In this document: positions 51,409 through 60,724 of the stretch, in pieces
How the letters are laid out: every line of letters begins with the position of its first letter
Position numbering within the stretch: position 1 is the stretch's first letter
DNA from: Leadbetterella lacustris
GTDB lineage: Bacteria; Bacteroidota; Bacteroidia; Cytophagales; Spirosomataceae
Assembly (NCBI GenBank): GCA_965234335.1
Contig: OZ248455.1
Span: 248,001-312,000, forward strand
Length of the DNA stretch: 64,000 nt
Direction of reading: 5' to 3'
Position numbers and translations under genes: made by a program
The notes under the pieces: generated by a model
The model's database searches: none
What the model was told of the DNA's origin: nothing
What the model saw: the letters and a program-made list of their open reading frames with translations, nothing else

Positions 51409-53528
51409 AAAGGCCTGATTATTCAAAAGTTTCTTTCAATTCTGCAGTAGAAATTCCAAGCTCAGAATGCAAAACTTACCCTACGGCTGAAGGTATTGAT
51501 GTTTTGAGCGAAATTCCGTCAAAACGGCAAGCTCATGAAGGATTTTTGTCTGGAATAGCTCCTTTTTTAGGTGGACCTTATGCTAGTATGTACCTCAATA
51601 GACCTTGGACTATTCGCCAATATGCCGGTTTTTCTACAGCTCAAGAAAGTAATGCTTTTTACAGAAAAAACTTAGCTCAAGGCCAAAAAGGGCTTTCAGT
51701 AGCGTTTGATTTGGCCACACACCGCGGCTATGATTCTGACCACCCACGTGTGGCTGGTGATGTGGGTATGGCTGGCGTAGCTATTGATTCTGTGGAGGAT
51801 ATGAAAATCCTTTTTGACCAAATTCCGCTCGACCAAATGTCGGTTTCTATGACTATGAACGGGGCGGTAATCCCGGTTTTGGCATTTTTTATTGTAGCTG
51901 CTGAAGAGCAAGGTGTGCCAATGGAAAAACTATCAGGAACCATTCAAAACGATATTCTGAAGGAATTTATGGTACGCAATACCTATATCTATCCTCCCAA
52001 ACCTTCGATGCGGATCATTGCTGATATCTTTGAGTTTACCTCAAAAAATATCCCAAAATTCAATTCCATTAGTATCAGTGGCTACCACATGCACGAGGCC
52101 GGAGCTCCTGCACATGTGGAGTTGGCATACACTTTAGCAGATGGTTTGGAATATTTGAAAATTGGGGTAGAAAAAGGACTTGACATAGACGATTTTGCTC
52201 CACGGCTTTCATTTTTCTGGGGAATAGGCATGAATTTCTTCATGGAAATAGCCAAAATGAGAGCTGCGAGACTTATTTGGGCTAAAATTGTTAATAGATT
52301 TAATCCCAAAAATCAGAAATCTTTGGCTTTGCGGACGCATTGTCAGACTTCAGGCTGGAGTTTAACGGCTCAAGATCCTTATAATAATATAGCCCGAACC
52401 ACCATTGAAGCCATGGCGGCTGTCTTTGGCGGAACGCAGTCTTTACACACCAATTCATTGGATGAAGCCATCGCACTTCCAACCGATTTTTCGGCCAAAA
52501 TTGCTCGAGATACACAGAAGTATCTACAATCTGACAATGCAGGTATCACGAAAGCAATAGACCCTTGGGCGGGCTCACATTATGTCGAATATTTGACAGC
52601 AGAGTTGGTGGAGAAAGCATGGGAACTCATAGAAGAAACGGAGGCGGTGGGTGGTATGGCCAATGCGATAGAAAAAGGGATACCAAAGCTTAAAATAGAG
52701 GAGGCTGCCACCAGAAAACAAGCGGCGATAGATAGTGGAACTGAAATAATAGTAGGTGTAAATCAATACTTGGTAAAAGAAGAAGTTTCCTTAAGTACAC
52801 TCGAGGTTGACAATGAGGCGGTTAGAAGTGGACAAGTTACATTATTGAAAAAAATAAAGGCTTCAAGAAATAGCCACAGAGCTCAAGCGGCTTTGAATGA
52901 AATAACCGAAACTGCGAGAAATGGAAACGGAAATTTATTGGAAAAAGCCATACATGCGGCAAGAGAAAGATGTACTTTAGGAGAAATTTCTGACGCTATG
53001 GAAGTGGTTTTTGGAAGATATAAAGCTGATATTCAATCTGTAAAGGGAGTTTATTCTAAAGCTATGCAAGACAATAAAGTTTTTGAGGACGCTCAGAAAT
53101 TGAGCGATGATTTTCTGGAAATGGATGGTCGCAGGCCGAGGATTTTGGTGGCGAAATTGGGTCAAGACGGTCATGACCGTGGGGCTAAAGTCATCGCCAC
53201 TGGTTTTGCTGATATTGGTTTTGACGTGGATATTGGTCCTTTGTTTCAAACCCCACAAGAGGCTGCCAGTCAGGCCATTGAAAATGATGTGCATGTGGTG
53301 GGTATTAGTTCTTTAGCGGCTGGACATAAGACATTGGTTCCGGAAGTTATAAAAGCCTTGAAGGATTTGGGAAGGCCTGATATTAAGGTAGTTGTAGGGG
53401 GCGTTATTCCGCCTCAGGACTATGATTTTTTATTTAGAAATGGAGTCGTAGCCGTTTTTGGGCCAGGAACACCGATTGCTAAAGCTGGAAAAGAAATTAT
53501 AGAAATACTGATGAAAGAAATTAATTAA
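51405..53528 (+). CDS. mutB: Methylmalonyl-CoA mutase large subunit
   Basis: 707 residues from ATG 51405 (ATGA overlap with the carboxylase stop; a longer frame is open upstream but inside that gene). The N-terminal barrel binds CoA ('RPWTIRQYAGFSTAQESNAFYRKNLAQGQKGLSVAFDLATHRGYDSDHP'). The C-terminal B12 domain has D588-x-H590-x-x-G593 in GQDGHDRGAK and 'VVVGGVIPPQDYDFL'. It turns (R)-methylmalonyl-CoA into succinyl-CoA with adenosylcobalamin. No mutase chaperone (MeaB) or epimerase gene lies nearby. Confidence 0.96.
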   Translation: MKRPDYSKVSFNSAVEIPSSECKTYPTAEGIDVLSEIPSKRQAHEGFLSGIAPFLGGPYASMYLNRPWTIRQYAGFSTAQESNAFYRKNLAQGQKGLSVAFDLATHRGYDSDHPRVAGDVGMAGVAIDSVEDMKILFDQIPLDQMSVSMTMNGAVIPVLAFFIVAAEEQGVPMEKLSGTIQNDILKEFMVRNTYIYPPKPSMRIIADIFEFTSKNIPKFNSISISGYHMHEAGAPAHVELAYTLADGLEYLKIGVEKGLDIDDFAPRLSFFWGIGMNFFMEIAKMRAARLIWAKIVNRFNPKNQKSLALRTHCQTSGWSLTAQDPYNNIARTTIEAMAAVFGGTQSLHTNSLDEAIALPTDFSAKIARDTQKYLQSDNAGITKAIDPWAGSHYVEYLTAELVEKAWELIEETEAVGGMANAIEKGIPKLKIEEAATRKQAAIDSGTEIIVGVNQYLVKEEVSLSTLEVDNEAVRSGQVTLLKKIKASRNSHRAQAALNEITETARNGNGNLLEKAIHAARERCTLGEISDAMEVVFGRYKADIQSVKGVYSKAMQDNKVFEDAQKLSDDFLEMDGRRPRILVAKLGQDGHDRGAKVIATGFADIGFDVDIGPLFQTPQEAASQAIENDVHVVGISSLAAGHKTLVPEVIKALKDLGRPDIKVVVGGVIPPQDYDFLFRNGVVAVFGPGTPIAKAGKEIIEILMKEIN

Positions 53529-53609
53529 CCGCCAAGACGGGAAGTTGCAAAGGATTGGTTTTAAAGGATTAGTAAAATCAATTGATTTGAAGCATTGCGA
53601 CCTAGCGGT
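53528..53609. repeat. Intergenic inverted-repeat element (ACCGCCAAGACG type)
   Basis: ACCGC at 53528-53532 and GCGGT at 53605-53609 are inverted, each next to a (C/T)AAG/CTA(A)G-like sequence, enclosing a 'gacgggaagttgcaaagg' stretch. It belongs with the repeats at 14394-14421 and 63644-63672. It lies between the mutase and carboxyltransferase genes, which it separates by 98 bases within the operon. Confidence 0.5.
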
Positions 53610-53626
53610 GAATAAAATATAGACTA

Positions 53627-55168
53627 ATGACGAATAAAGTAGAAACATTACAGAAAAAACTAGCCGAAGCCGCATTGGGCGGTGGGCAAAATAGAATAGA
53701 TGCTCAGCACAAGAAAGGCAAGCTTTCGGCACGAGAAAGAGTAGAATTGCTTTTGGACGAAGGCTCTTTTGAAGAAATTGGAGCTTTGGTCACCCACCGA
53801 ACAAAAGATTTCGACATGGAAAATCAGATTTTCTTGGGGGATGGCGTAGTTACGGGTTACGGAACCGTCAATGGCCGACTGATCTATGTTTTTTCGCAAG
53901 ATTTTACGGTTTTTGGTGGCTCCTTGTCTGAGACTCATGCTGAGAAAATCTGTAAAATAATGGACATGGCTATGAAAACCGGTGCTCCAGTTATTGGCCT
54001 GAACGACTCGGGTGGTGCTCGTATCCAAGAAGGTGTACGTTCTTTGGGTGGTTATGCCGATATTTTTTACCGTAATGTACGTGCTTCGGGTGCTATTCCG
54101 CAAATATCTGCTATAATGGGGCCTTGTGCAGGTGGTGCGGTTTATTCGCCAGCTATTACTGATTTTGTGATGATGGTGGAAAATACAAGTTATATGTTTG
54201 TGACTGGGCCAAATGTAGTTAAGACTGTTACTAATGAGGAAGTTAGCTCCGAGGAATTGGGCGGTGCTTTGACCCATGCTTCTAAGTCCGGGGTTACGCA
54301 TTTGACTTCGGCCAACGATTTTGAATGCATTCAGCAAATCAAAGCTCTGTTGAGTTATATACCGCAGAATTGTGAAGAAACTCCGGCCAAATTACCTTAT
54401 GAATTGGGTGACGAAATAAGAGACGTTTTGGAAACTATTGTTCCTGAAAATGCCAACCAACCCTACGACATGCGTGAGGTGATTTCGGGTATTTGTGATG
54501 TGGAATCTTTCATGGAAATCCATAAATATTATGCCGAAAATATAGTGGTAGGTTTTGCAAGATTAGCGGGCAGGAGCGTAGGTATTGTGGCCAATCAACC
54601 TATTTGCCTTGCCGGGGTTTTGGACATAGAAAGTTCAAGAAAAGCTGCACGTTTTACCCGATTCTGTGATTGTTTCAATATTCCGTTGGTGGTTTTGGTA
54701 GATGTACCGGGCTTTTTGCCAGGGACCGACCAGGAATGGAAGGGAATCATCACCAATGGTGCAAAACTGCTTTACGCACTCAGTGAGGCCACTGTTCCTA
54801 GGGTAACCGTAATCACAAGAAAAGCCTACGGTGGAGCCTACGATGTGATGAATTCAAAACACATTGGAGCCGACATGAATTTTGCGTGGCCAGGTGCTGA
54901 AATAGCCGTGATGGGTGCAAAAGGAGCCTCTGAAATCATTTTTAAAAAAGAAATTTCTGAAGCGGCAGATCCAGCGGCCAAATTGATGGAGAAGGAAGCC
55001 GAATACGCCAAACTATTCGCCAATCCATACACTGCCGCCGAAAGAGGTTTTATAGACGAAGTGATAGAGCCGCGTTTTACCCGAAGAAAACTCATAAAAG
55101 CCTTCGCCATGCTCGAAAACAAAGTGGATCATTTGCCCAAGAAAAAGCACGGGAATATTCCGTTGTGA
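53627..55168 (+). CDS. pccB: Propionyl-CoA carboxylase beta (carboxyltransferase) subunit
   Basis: 513 residues. Two crotonase-fold halves: 'GKLSARERVELLLDEGSFEEIGAL', 'NDSGGARIQEGVRSLGGYADIFYRNV', 'GPCAGGAVYSPAITDFV' in the first; 'CDCFNIPLVVLVDVPGFLPGTDQEWKGII' and 'RKAYGGAYDVMNSKHIGADMNFAWPGAEIAVMGA' in the second. It moves the carboxyl group from biotin to propionyl-CoA, giving (S)-methylmalonyl-CoA for the mutase next door (an epimerase would be needed). The gene ends the propionate cluster. Confidence 0.95.
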   Translation: MTNKVETLQKKLAEAALGGGQNRIDAQHKKGKLSARERVELLLDEGSFEEIGALVTHRTKDFDMENQIFLGDGVVTGYGTVNGRLIYVFSQDFTVFGGSLSETHAEKICKIMDMAMKTGAPVIGLNDSGGARIQEGVRSLGGYADIFYRNVRASGAIPQISAIMGPCAGGAVYSPAITDFVMMVENTSYMFVTGPNVVKTVTNEEVSSEELGGALTHASKSGVTHLTSANDFECIQQIKALLSYIPQNCEETPAKLPYELGDEIRDVLETIVPENANQPYDMREVISGICDVESFMEIHKYYAENIVVGFARLAGRSVGIVANQPICLAGVLDIESSRKAARFTRFCDCFNIPLVVLVDVPGFLPGTDQEWKGIITNGAKLLYALSEATVPRVTVITRKAYGGAYDVMNSKHIGADMNFAWPGAEIAVMGAKGASEIIFKKEISEAADPAAKLMEKEAEYAKLFANPYTAAERGFIDEVIEPRFTRRKLIKAFAMLENKVDHLPKKKHGNIPL

Positions 55169-55415
55169 GGGTGGGTTTATCTTTAAAAAAACACTGATAG
55201 AAGTTGGTTTATGAATTATTAAGATTGAAATCACAGTTAATGAGTGCATCCCGACTTCGAAGCGGTCCAATATGAATAACCCCGATTGGTATCCGGGGTC
55301 GTTTGCAAGTGCACGTTTCAGTGATCCTGAAGGTGTCTAGTGTTTTGGCTCTGTATTTTCTACATAAAACTAGGTGTTTATAGTTTAAATTCATGATAGT
55401 GGAAGCCTTTGACAT

Positions 55416-56657
55416 TCACCCCTCCACAATCTCTTTAGTAGGATCAATAAAAAACCACAAAGCGGAGGCTACAATCAAGCAGCCTGCAATCAGAAAAAGT
55501 GGATAATTGAAATTGCCGGTTTGCTGTACAATGGTTCCAAAAATAATAGTGATGAAAAATCCACCCATTTGGCCTGCAAAGTTCATGGCTCCAGTCACCG
55601 TTCCAGCGTTCCTCTTTCCAATATCAACACAAACAGCAAACGCAACGGGTAGAGTTAGATCTTTCAGAAACACACAAAGTGCTAGTAAATAGCCGGCTAC
55701 TTGATTGTCGGTAGTCATGCCAGCACCTAAAAAACAAATACTCGAAAGTCCAAGGCCTGCTACGCCAACAATTCTTCTTCCTAGTTTTAAGCCATATTTT
55801 TTACTTAAAAAATCACTTGCAAACCCACCTACTATACAGCCAATAGCACCAAGAAAATAGGAAAGAGAAATGAAGTTTTTGGTTTGGTCTTCGGTCATCA
55901 TTCGGCCTTCTTGGAAATACGTGGACGACCAATTAGTAAAGAAATACGAAGCATAAAAAAACAAATGACACATAATCATCAGCAGCCAAATGTTTGGATT
56001 TTTGATGATGGTTTTCCAGTGAATTTTATGAGAAATTGGGGCGTTTTTTCTGGCACTTTCTATTTCGTCTATTTCTTTTTGGGTAATGCCTTTGTGCTCG
56101 GATGGATTATCTCTAAACCAATAATACCAAGCCACTGCCCAAATACTTCCTACAATTCCAAGGATCAAAAAAGCCATTCTCCAACCCACCAAATGCACTA
56201 ACGGTATAACTAAAAGAGGAGTTAAAGCTCCACCGATACGTCCAGCCGCCCAAATAATTGACTGTGCTCTGCCTACTTCTACGGCAGGAAACCAACGTGC
56301 AATAGCAATAGAGGCGTTTGGGTAGGCTCCTGCTTCGCCCATACCAAATAAAAACCTGACAATGAGCAAGTAAACAAATCCAAAGGCAGTTCCGGTTAAG
56401 GCGGTAAAACCTGACCACCAAAGAACTACTCTGGTTAGGACTTTTCTTGGGCCTATTCGGTCGCCAAGAATACCAGTTGGGAGTTCGAATAATGCATAAG
56501 CTAATGAAAATGCACCTAAAATGTAGCCAAAGGATTGATTGTCAAGGTCGAGGTCTTCTTTTACATATTTACTCACAACGTTCATACAAACCCTGTCCAA
56601 AAACGTAATGATAGACAGCAAGAACAAGAAAAAGAGTACTTTATGGCGTATTTTCAT
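55416..56657 (-). CDS. MFS transporter, ACS (anion:cation symporter) type
   Basis: 413 residues, twelve helices. 'FLDRVCMNVVSKYVKEDLDLDNQSFGYILGAFSLAYALFELPTGILGDRIGPRKVL' and 'FGMGEAGAYPNASIAIARWFPAVEVGRAQSIIWAAGRIGGAL' are the ACS-family marks; members take up hexuronates, glucarate or phthalate. Probable sugar-acid importer; the substrate is not readable. The 247 bases upstream of its stop end (55169-55415) hold a small ACCCC/GGGGT hairpin near 55279-55299 and nothing else recognisable. Confidence 0.9.
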   Translation of the reverse strand: MKIRHKVLFFLFLLSIITFLDRVCMNVVSKYVKEDLDLDNQSFGYILGAFSLAYALFELPTGILGDRIGPRKVLTRVVLWWSGFTALTGTAFGFVYLLIVRFLFGMGEAGAYPNASIAIARWFPAVEVGRAQSIIWAAGRIGGALTPLLVIPLVHLVGWRMAFLILGIVGSIWAVAWYYWFRDNPSEHKGITQKEIDEIESARKNAPISHKIHWKTIIKNPNIWLLMIMCHLFFYASYFFTNWSSTYFQEGRMMTEDQTKNFISLSYFLGAIGCIVGGFASDFLSKKYGLKLGRRIVGVAGLGLSSICFLGAGMTTDNQVAGYLLALCVFLKDLTLPVAFAVCVDIGKRNAGTVTGAMNFAGQMGGFFITIIFGTIVQQTGNFNYPLFLIAGCLIVASALWFFIDPTKEIVEG

Positions 56658-57245
56658 ATTTATAATGGCTTAAGGTTTTTCAAATTTAAAAAGCTTTTTT
56701 ACAAAACAAGTACAAAATATTTGAACCAGTCAAAATTATGGTTTTAACTCGTCATTTCTTTCATCAAATCCATCTATCCATTTTTTTGGTTCGCGTGCGT
56801 TTTGCGATGGTGTGCAGACTTCCGTCAATACCGTTGCCACTAAATTGAATACCGTCTTTTCTATTAGTGAAATATACACTTTTTGTGGTCAGTTTATTTA
56901 CTTCATCGGATGGCCGCCTCATCTATTTCAGATCATCTGCAAATCTGCCTTGATTGGTATTTCGATGCTTGCGATAGTTATTTTGAATTACCGTGCCATA
57001 TACTGATTATTTTGCCAGAATGTCTTTTGTGCTTTTTGGGAGGAATATATTTCAAAGCAGTTTGAAAATCTTGTTTTTAAAATTTTAAAATGCCATTTCA
57101 ATTTACTGATAATAAACTACTTGTATTCTGTTTGGGAAAAAAACATTGAAAAAATGAAAAAATAAAACTATGGTCGTGTATTCAGTGCTTTGTTTGAGAT
57201 TCGGGATTTCATAAAGTATTGCTCAAAAAGCAGAAATGATAGATA
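56658..57245. other. Gap with decayed coding remnants
   Basis: 588 bases with no intact gene. On the minus strand, 56736-56880 encodes a stop-terminated tail 'YFTNRKDGIQFSGNGIDGSL' then 'HTIAKRTREPKKWIDGFD' and ELKP, which looks like the end of a real protein (a pseudogene fragment). I cannot name its family. The rest of the gap shows short broken frames only. Confidence 0.4.
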
Positions 57246-57581
57246 TTGAAAACTGTAGTGTTTCGAGGTTTGTATTTGTACTTGAAGAAAAAAACACAAT
57301 ATTCTAAAGGTCCCAGGGCATCGGCTATTCCTACCAGTTTGCCCAAGGGTAAATATGTCATTTTTTTTGACGCAAAAGCTCAAACGATATCGATTTTGGA
57401 AAAATCGAAAACTACTTTGGTTGAAAAAGGATTAAAAATGGCCGATATATTCTTACTGCGGTTGTACCTAACTCCAGATGTAAAAACAGTGGCGTTTGAT
57501 TTTGATGTTTGGAATACCTACTACAAACAGTATTTGATGCACCTTAACATCCAAACAAACTATTTAAGGTTAATTTTATGA
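57246..57581 (+). pseudogene. RidA-family (YjgF/Rid) remnant
   Basis: The 111-residue frame contains 'TQYSKGPRASAIPTSLPKGK' then YVIFF, and later 'QTISILEKSKTTLVEKGLKM' and 'FLLRLYLTPDVKTVAFDFDV' with W-NTYYKQYL. This is the RidA pattern (start, central helix, 'YL..D...F..W...Y'), but the middle third, where 'SG...P...YG' should be, is missing, and the end diverges right after YYKQYL. RidA proteins deaminate reactive enamines and imines. The piece lies in the decayed gap, so I read it as a pseudogene. Confidence 0.6.
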
Positions 57582-57647
57582 GTTTCGGCTTTGTCTATCA
57601 CTTTTAAGTTTATCGAAATAGTGGCTGACTATCCCAAATTATCAAGG

Positions 57648-58733
57648 TTATTTTTCAGCAGGTAAAGTATCTATCCAGTCCGAAATGAGCTTTACGCCTT
57701 CTTTGTGAATGCTAACTCGGCCTATTTCTGGCATCATGATGCCCGGGTGGGTGGAATTCATACGATAAGTGAGTATGGATTCCATTCCTTTGCCAGGGTT
57801 AATGTCGTATTTGAAAGTCCCAGCTCCAATGCCGGCCGCTACTGGAGATTTTTTTACACCCCAGTGATAAGGGTCGGTTTCTTCGAAATTTAGTCTTAAA
57901 CCCGAACTAGCGGCAGGGCCATAAGTACTGTGACAATGGCCACAATTCACATCTAAATAAGAGCGAGCCTTGATGTCCAAACTAGCCGATGCGTCGCTCA
58001 TTGACCTCAATGTATTTATCTTGTTTTTGTCGGGTAAGCTGCTCAGATACCCTACTTTTACCCACTTCTCCAGTTGGTTCATTTTTTCAGTTTCATAGGC
58101 TATCTCGTGATTGAGTTGCTTCGTTTTCGGGCCAATTGGGCTAAAAGTACCATTACGGTTATGGCAACTTTTACATTGGTTTTTATTCGGCATAGCGTAT
58201 TTTATGCTGTGCATTTGGCCTTTTTCGTCTTTCCAAGAAACTGGTATAACTCCGCCAATAGGTTTATAGTCAGCGTCTTGTTGGTCTTCATTCCATTTGT
58301 AAGGATAAGCCTCCCATTTGTTGTTTTTCTTTACCAAGAGCCTAGTTTCTAAAATTCTCTTCTGAGCTTTTGGTTTTGAGAAATCTGTCGGGTAGTAAAA
58401 AGTTTTAACAATGATAGTATGTTCTGGGAAATCAAGTGGTTTATCTTGGTCCTTGATGTCAAAATTAGCTTTTGAGCCTTTGGGCATCCACACAAATCGG
58501 CTTTTATGAGCGTAATCTGTAAATAAGGCGGATGCAGGTTCATATAAAAGCACCCCTTCATTACCTTCTAAATTCGCCAAATCTCCTTTGAAAAAACCAT
58601 ATTCTGAGAGTTTTTTGTAGGGTAGGTTATCAAAGTCTATTTCAGAAGGAAGTTTGCTTTGTTTCATCTTAAAACAAGAAACACCAATGAAGATGAATAT
58701 AGCAAAAATGGCCAGTTTTTTAATAGAATTCAT
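57648..58733 (-). CDS. SO2930-family diheme c-type cytochrome
   Basis: 361 residues with a lipoprotein signal (MNSIKKLAIFAIFIFIGVSC). Two heme motifs are visible: C187-KSC190-H191 and C264-GHC267-H268. The segment before them ('ASALFTDYAHKSRFVWMPKG', 'GGVIPVSWKDEKGQMHSIKYAMPNKNQCKSCH') fits the TIGR03806-type family. It is followed 5 bases upstream by the parallel beta-helix protein that accompanies this family in many genomes. A probable periplasmic electron carrier; the partner reaction is unknown. Confidence 0.9.
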   Translation of the reverse strand: MNSIKKLAIFAIFIFIGVSCFKMKQSKLPSEIDFDNLPYKKLSEYGFFKGDLANLEGNEGVLLYEPASALFTDYAHKSRFVWMPKGSKANFDIKDQDKPLDFPEHTIIVKTFYYPTDFSKPKAQKRILETRLLVKKNNKWEAYPYKWNEDQQDADYKPIGGVIPVSWKDEKGQMHSIKYAMPNKNQCKSCHNRNGTFSPIGPKTKQLNHEIAYETEKMNQLEKWVKVGYLSSLPDKNKINTLRSMSDASASLDIKARSYLDVNCGHCHSTYGPAASSGLRLNFEETDPYHWGVKKSPVAAGIGAGTFKYDINPGKGMESILTYRMNSTHPGIMMPEIGRVSIHKEGVKLISDWIDTLPAEK

Positions 58734-58738
58734 AAGTC

Positions 58739-60010
58739 TTAGATGCCTTTAACGTCAGTTTTTACCTCAATTTTACATTTGTTGAAGTTCTGTAGGTCAT
58801 TCACAACAGTTATGTCCATAATTCCTCCCTTGTCAGGAATCACAAAACGTGAAAAACGGAAATCAGCTGATTTTTCATTAATACAGATGTTCATTGGGTT
58901 TTTGGTTGGGTCTTTACCTACTTTCTCATCTATTATTCCGTCATAAATCAAATCTTGTGGTTGACGACATTTGGCTGTTATCAGTTTTCCAAAATCTTTA
59001 GACATGTCAGGAATAGCCATTTTGCGTTCGTAATTGTTGTCATGAAAATAAACGTCACTTGAGTAGGGCGACCAACCTGGATGGTTGGGAACCTTAAGTT
59101 CGGTAATTTGGTAATTCAAAATTGCTACACCTGCAGTTTTGTGGTTAATGATTTGGTTTTCATATACTTCCACATTTTTTCCAGCCATTATTATCACTCC
59201 ACTTCCGGGAGGAATCATCGTGATGGGATTGCCATTTTCAGAAGCTTCGCCAAGGGCAAAATTGTCGTGGTTATTGTCTTTTATCAGGTTTTTATATATT
59301 TTGGTATTAACTCCAAATGCTTTTGGCAATCCTGGTAGGTTAAAAACTAGAATGCCTGAGGTGTTATTGATTGCTCTGTTGTTATACACCTCTGCATTGT
59401 CTGAATTTTCAATTTCAATACCTGCTACGTTTTCGAAGACGTAGTTGTTACGAACAATTATGTTTTCAGATTGCCCTACGTAAATCCCCGCATCTCGTGA
59501 GTGTGAAACTTCACATTCCTCAATCAAAACATTTTTGCATTGTACGGGATAAATACCGTAGGTGCCGCTTTTTGCCAAATCAGAATGTGTCCAAGTAGTA
59601 TTTACTCTTCGGAATGTCAATCCCGTGCATTTTTGTGTTTTTATATCATCGCCTGGAGCATCCATCACAGTAAAATCTTCCAGTGTAATGTTATTTCCAG
59701 CTATTTTCATTCCTTCTCCGCCCGTGCTGAGATTTTTAAAGGATATTACTGTTTTATACATTCCTGCACCTTTCACGGTGATATTATTCAGGCTGTCGAG
59801 TATAAGTTGGGTGTTCATATCATAAAAACCTTCAGGGATTTCTATGATATCACCGTCTTTTGCGTCTATAAATTTGGTCAATAAAGTTTCAATATCTGCT
59901 TCTGATGCTTTCTTTAGGCTAGCTAAGTCAAGTTTTGAGTTGGTTTTTTCGCTTGAATTACAAGAAATTAGAAGTATTGAGCAAATGACTCCGAGAAGTA
60001 TATTTTTCAT
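58739..60010 (-). CDS. Parallel beta-helix lipoprotein paired with a diheme cytochrome
   Basis: 423 residues from ATG 60010, chosen because it gives the lipoprotein signal MKNILLGVICSILLISC (a longer frame to 60040 exists). Then 'FIDAKDGDIIEIPEGFYDMNTQL' and repeated beta-helix rungs ('NNITLEDFTVMDAPGDDIKTQK', 'ENIIVRNNYVFENVAGIEIENSDNAEVYNN') as in TIGR03805 proteins. The right-handed helix usually binds or cleaves polysaccharide, but no catalytic residues can be assigned. It is the upstream partner of the diheme cytochrome gene. Confidence 0.9.
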   Translation of the reverse strand: MKNILLGVICSILLISCNSSEKTNSKLDLASLKKASEADIETLLTKFIDAKDGDIIEIPEGFYDMNTQLILDSLNNITVKGAGMYKTVISFKNLSTGGEGMKIAGNNITLEDFTVMDAPGDDIKTQKCTGLTFRRVNTTWTHSDLAKSGTYGIYPVQCKNVLIEECEVSHSRDAGIYVGQSENIIVRNNYVFENVAGIEIENSDNAEVYNNRAINNTSGILVFNLPGLPKAFGVNTKIYKNLIKDNNHDNFALGEASENGNPITMIPPGSGVIIMAGKNVEVYENQIINHKTAGVAILNYQITELKVPNHPGWSPYSSDVYFHDNNYERKMAIPDMSKDFGKLITAKCRQPQDLIYDGIIDEKVGKDPTKNPMNICINEKSADFRFSRFVIPDKGGIMDITVVNDLQNFNKCKIEVKTDVKGI

Positions 60011-60083
60011 TTTTAGAAGGGTTAAATAGAAATATCGCAAAGCTATCCGAAAATTACTTATTTAGTATTGATATAAGTCAAAA

Positions 60084-60590
60084 TTATGTTTTTTTAGCTC
60101 TGATGCGGCTTAAGGTTTCGTTAGACACGCCCAAATAACTGGCAATATAGTTAAGAGGAACTCTATTGTAAATCCACTTTCGGTCATTTTGAAGTTTGTC
60201 AAAACGCTCATGAGCCGTAAGATGGTGAAAATCATAATGGTAAGTTGTGGCACTTAAAAGGTATTTTTCGATTACTTTACGCCCCATCCTTTCGATAGAA
60301 TGAAAGTTGTCATAAAGTTTTTCTAAATCATTTCTCTCTATAAAATAACCCGAGCAGTCTTCCAAAGCCTGTAGTCCTGTGGTGCTTTCTTGAGGATGAA
60401 CGAGACTAGAAAGTGAGGCCACGATGTCTCCTTCAAATGCAAACCAAACAGTGATTTCTTTTTGGTCTTTGTCTAGTATATATTCCCTAACTGCTCCCTT
60501 TGTTAAGAAGTATATTTTGGTACATATTTCTCCTTTTTTTGAAATAAAATCTCGCTTTTTGAACGAAAAAGGATGTAGTATTTCAAACAT
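60084..60590 (-). CDS. Crp/Fnr-family transcription regulator with unclear start
   Basis: 168 residues from ATG 60590. A cyclic-nucleotide-type sensor domain ('FISKKGEICTKIYFLTKGAVREYIL', 'FEGDIVASLSSLVHP') and a C-terminal helix-turn-helix ('VPLNYIASYLGVSNETLSRIR') are clear. The frame stays open upstream to 60668 and encodes 26 more residues of plausible family sequence ('LRQIVPFGEAEEIAMFEIL'), but no ATG, GTG or TTG lies in that extension. The true N-terminus may have lost its start or use a rare codon. It is upstream of the beta-helix/cytochrome pair on the same strand, so it may control it. Confidence 0.85.
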   Translation of the reverse strand: MFEILHPFSFKKRDFISKKGEICTKIYFLTKGAVREYILDKDQKEITVWFAFEGDIVASLSSLVHPQESTTGLQALEDCSGYFIERNDLEKLYDNFHSIERMGRKVIEKYLLSATTYHYDFHHLTAHERFDKLQNDRKWIYNRVPLNYIASYLGVSNETLSRIRAKKT

Positions 60591-60724
60591 GGCAATTTCC
60601 TCGGCTTCTCCAAAGGGTACAATTTGTCTCAGACCATCTACTATATTTCGCTTTGAAGTTTCCAGTATTCAAGGTTTTTAAGTTCAGCCACAAGTTAAAA
60701 ATTATTTTTCAGAATAAATAAATT

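Noticed and set aside
53660..54337. 225-codon minus-strand open frame
   Set aside because: It lies entirely opposite the carboxyltransferase gene, whose motifs are unmistakable; the antisense translation has no family features.
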